DNA of 16,358 bases from positions 1 through 16,358 of the forward strand of contig CAJUIQ010000033.1 in the NCBI GenBank assembly GCA_910586545.1, written 5' to 3'. A program made the position numbers and the translations under genes. The first letter of the stretch is position 1. Each line of letters begins with the position of its first letter. This document shows, in pieces, positions 14,160 to 16,358 of the stretch. The DNA comes from an uncultured Eubacteriales bacterium. GTDB taxonomy: Bacteria > Bacillota > Clostridia > Oscillospirales > CAG-272. The notes beneath the pieces are model-generated. The model worked only from the letters and a program-made list of their open reading frames with translations, made no database searches and was not told the DNA's origin.

Positions 14160-15215
14160 TTAATTTTCTTCCATTCCAGCCCAGAAAAAGTCTTCCAGGT
14201 GAGAAACAGAAATTTTATAGGGAACACACAGCCCCATCTCCTCCGGCAGAATCAGCGTAATGGTATCGCCGGCTCGTTTTTTGTCAGACAAAGCAGCCTG
14301 CGCCAGCTGTCTTGGAGAAAAATCACATCGAATGGGCAACTGATACTGCGTAAGCAGTTCGCAAAGGCGGTCTGCAACGTCCCCCTGACATAAGCCCAGC
14401 TTGCAGGCTCCGCGGCTGGCAATGACCATACCCACGGCTACAGCTCTTCCGTGGGAAATCTGATAGTTGGAGCACAGCTCTATTCCATGGGCCGCCGTAT
14501 GGCCGAAGTTCAGCAGCGCGCGTACGCCGCAGTCCCGTTCGTCCTCCTCTACAATATCTCGCTTAATTGCTACGCATGCGGCGATTACGTCCTCCGGGTC
14601 GGGTCGTACCGGTTGGTGCAGCCGCTGGAATAGGGCGGCGTCCCGCATAACGCCGTATTTGATTACCTCCGCCATTCCATCGGCAAAAATCTCGTCGGAC
14701 AAGGTATCCAAAAGGGTATAATCACACAATACCAGGTGTGGCTGCCAAAACGCGCCGCATAAATTTTTTCCCGCCGCAAGATCGACAGCCGTTTTGCCGC
14801 CCACAGAAGAATCCACGGCAGCAAGCAGAGTAGTAGGAACCTGAATAAAGGGGATTCCCCGCAAATATGTCGCTGCGGCAAAGCCCGCAAGATCTCCCAC
14901 TACGCCGCCACCAAAAGCCAGAATGGCGTCCGTGCGGGTAAGCTGATGCTGGGCTAAAAATTCCAACAGTGCGCTGTAGGTAGCGATAGATTTAGAATCC
15001 TCCCCTGCCGGAAATACAAACTTGACAGCGTCGATTCCATCTAGAGCCTGGGCCAATGCGTCCCCATAGAGACGATTTACTGTGTCATCCGTAACAACGG
15101 CGATGCGGGTTTCCTGGCTAAACAGGGAGCGTATGCGTTCTCCCATATCCTTTAAAATATTTTTTCCGATACAGACATCATACTGTCTGGATGCGCGTAC
15201 TTGTATGGTTTTCAT
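14160..15215 (-). CDS. aroB: 3-dehydroquinate synthase
   Basis: Cyclises DAHP to 3-dehydroquinate using NAD+ and a divalent metal, the second pathway step. The 351 residues include PAGEDSKS, the NAD loop GGGVVGDLAGF, the long signature PTTLLAAVDSSVGGKTAVD, EVIKYG and the metal-ligand motif NFGHTAAHGIE. The ATG directly follows the TAG of tyrA with no spacer. The only good ribosome site (AAGGAGG) lies 14 nt upstream inside tyrA, so its translation is probably coupled to that of tyrA. This matters, because tyrA has lost its own start. Confidence 0.97.
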   Translation of the reverse strand: MKTIQVRASRQYDVCIGKNILKDMGERIRSLFSQETRIAVVTDDTVNRLYGDALAQALDGIDAVKFVFPAGEDSKSIATYSALLEFLAQHQLTRTDAILAFGGGVVGDLAGFAAATYLRGIPFIQVPTTLLAAVDSSVGGKTAVDLAAGKNLCGAFWQPHLVLCDYTLLDTLSDEIFADGMAEVIKYGVMRDAALFQRLHQPVRPDPEDVIAACVAIKRDIVEEDERDCGVRALLNFGHTAAHGIELCSNYQISHGRAVAVGMVIASRGACKLGLCQGDVADRLCELLTQYQLPIRCDFSPRQLAQAALSDKKRAGDTITLILPEEMGLCVPYKISVSHLEDFFWAGMEEN

Positions 15216-15989
15216 CTATCCGTCTATTGCCTCCTTACACCGGCGACCTTCCGCCAGCAGGCGCTTCATCGTTTCCCGGTCTCCCTCGTCCAGAGCCTGC
15301 CGGTATGCCTGCAGGGCGTTAATGAAATAATCCATTTCCTGGAGCAGATAATCTGCGTTTTCAAAAAATAGTTCTGTCCACATCTCCTCATTGAGCCACG
15401 CCACCCGGGTAAGATCCTTATAGCTTCCCGCTGAAAATCCTTTATGGGCTTTTGCTGTAGGACTTTTAATAAAAGCGTTGGACACCACATGGGGCATCTG
15501 AGAGGTAAAAGCGATCATAAGATCGTGTTCCTTCGCGGTGGTTATAGTAATTCGGCCAAAGCCTACCGGCTCCAGTAAACTTTTGATGTGGGCGGTAAGA
15601 TGAATATCATCAAAGCGGGGCGGAACAAGGATCATAGACGCTCCCCGATACAAATTTGCCCGACTGTATTTAAATCCGGAATACTGAGATCCAGCCATAG
15701 GATGGCCACCGGCATAGGTAAAGCCGTATTTTTCCGCGATAGCAAAACCTGCTTTGCAGATAGTACGTTTGGTTCCGCAACAGTCCACCACTACCGTCTG
15801 CGGGCGGATATATGGAGCGATGCTCTCCAAATACTCCACGGCTGCTCCCGTATATAGGGCAATGAGAATCAAGTCGCATTCCCCAATTCGTTCCTGAGTC
15901 AATTCCCCGTCCAAAGCGCCGTCAATTTGGGCAATATGGGTGATGGAGGTATCCCGGTCAAATCCCAAAACCGTCACATACCATCCCGT
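15216..15989 (-). CDS. tyrA: Prephenate dehydrogenase, 5'-truncated
   Basis: The remaining part matches TyrA, which oxidises prephenate to 4-hydroxyphenylpyruvate for tyrosine. Seen: VVVDCCGTKRTI, the signature GGHPMAGSQYSGF, SQMPHVVSNAF and GFSAGSYKDLTRVAW, then a helical C-terminal region. There is no ACT domain. The family begins with a short strand and a GLGLIGGS-like NAD-binding loop about 30 residues before the present LGFDRD. That piece is absent. The matching frame can be read back to about 15989 (TGWYVTVLGFDRD) and meets a stop at 16002-16004. The first possible start is GTG at 15977, with no convincing ribosome site. Upstream sequence is RHS. A working NAD-binding domain is therefore lacking, and activity is unlikely unless the junction is an artefact. 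Confidence 0.88.
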   Translation of the reverse strand, partial: TGWYVTVLGFDRDTSITHIAQIDGALDGELTQERIGECDLILIALYTGAAVEYLESIAPYIRPQTVVVDCCGTKRTICKAGFAIAEKYGFTYAGGHPMAGSQYSGFKYSRANLYRGASMILVPPRFDDIHLTAHIKSLLEPVGFGRITITTAKEHDLMIAFTSQMPHVVSNAFIKSPTAKAHKGFSAGSYKDLTRVAWLNEEMWTELFFENADYLLQEMDYFINALQAYRQALDEGDRETMKRLLAEGRRCKEAIDG

Positions 15990-16358
15990 TGGCTCCCGCT
16001 CCTAAAGCTTCCCGGACGTCAAACTCTTTTCCTCCCACTATCTGGGATATGGCCGAACCTGCAAATCCAAAAGTTCCTCCCATGATCCCGCCGAGGATCC
16101 CTCCTGCAAGGATATTTGCCACCTCTCCCGTAGGGTCCACATAGTTCACCGGGTCGTTGCCGCAGTAGGGATAGCCGTTAAGCCCCCTCTTTACAGGGTC
16201 GGGTGCCAGCATACGTCCATGGGCCGGGTCGTAGAATCTTGCCTGGGTAAAATGCTTCCCGATGACCGGGTACTGGATGTAGCTGGTAAAGCCGGATACG
16301 GCTCCTCCTTCCGGCCAGGACTGACTTCCCTGGCCGTGGGATTTCAGATCCCCCCATA
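15958..16358 (-). CDS. RHS repeat-associated core protein, C-terminal fragment (partial)
   Basis: Read on the minus strand from the window edge, one frame runs without a stop from 16356. It contains QARFYDPAHGRMLAPDP, NGYPYCGNDPVNYVDPTGE, the hallmark RHS core end that precedes a variable toxin-like tail. After DPTGE comes a Gly/Ala-rich hydrophobic segment (ILAGGILGGIMGGTFGFAG) and FDVREALGAGANG, typical of the start of such tails. The frame then enters sequence belonging to tyrA in another frame and stops after MVCDGFGI. The tail is therefore cut off and any toxin domain is missing. RHS proteins are large, secreted or surface polymorphic toxins, and no immunity gene follows. The 5' part lies outside the window. 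Confidence 0.88.
   Translation of the reverse strand, partial: WGDLKSHGQGSQSWPEGGAVSGFTSYIQYPVIGKHFTQARFYDPAHGRMLAPDPVKRGLNGYPYCGNDPVNYVDPTGEVANILAGGILGGIMGGTFGFAGSAISQIVGGKEFDVREALGAGANGMVCDGFGI

Noticed and set aside
1..16358. CRISPR array, tRNA genes, insertion sequence or prophage
   Set aside because: No regularly spaced repeats, no tRNA-like cloverleaf sequences and no transposase, integrase or terminal repeats were seen. The RHS fragment is the only element with a mobile character.

Overview
The window looks like the chromosome of a low-oxygen Firmicute, most likely a gut-type clostridium of the Oscillospiraceae/Eubacteriales. The reasons are a Rex redox repressor, strong AGGAGG-type ribosome sites, a T-box leader, a 6S RNA with clostridial features, a DUF1292 protein and an AroE-AroK fusion. 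This placement is inference; no marker gene fixes the species.

Left part (1-5880): rex and a lysR-type regulator are both on the minus strand. Divergent from lysR is an 11-helix NSS-family sodium symporter on the plus strand, a classic regulator/target layout. After a terminator comes uvrB (excision repair) with an extended -10 promoter, then a small acidic DUF1292 protein behind a near-consensus promoter.

Middle (5880-7900) is rich in RNA. A 6S RNA (RNA polymerase regulator) is followed by an unexplained ~120-nt tail with a long hairpin and a terminator. Next come a near-consensus promoter and a T-box riboswitch with a strong intrinsic terminator, controlling an AlaA-like aminotransferase. 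A bidirectional terminator closes this block against the convergent operon.

Right part (7905-15980): a minus-strand operon for chorismate, phenylalanine and tyrosine. In transcription order it is tyrA (5'-truncated), aroB, aroA, aroC, pheA (chorismate mutase-prephenate dehydratase-ACT), an aroE-aroK fusion, aroQ, and an amidohydrolase whose start overlaps aroQ. Together these cover every step from DAHP to chorismate, plus the branches to phenylpyruvate and hydroxyphenylpyruvate. DAHP synthase is not in the window. The aroA-aroC gap is unusually long and carries two inverted repeats.

Right edge (about 15980-16358): an RHS-repeat protein fragment on the same strand runs off the window. It meets tyrA at an abrupt junction that removes the start and NAD-binding loop of tyrA and shifts the RHS reading frame to a stop. 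This is either a real rearrangement or an assembly misjoin at a repeat, and it is the most suspicious point in the window. I found no clearly new multi-gene system. The best leads are this junction, the 6S tail, the T-box specificity and the aroA-aroC leader.
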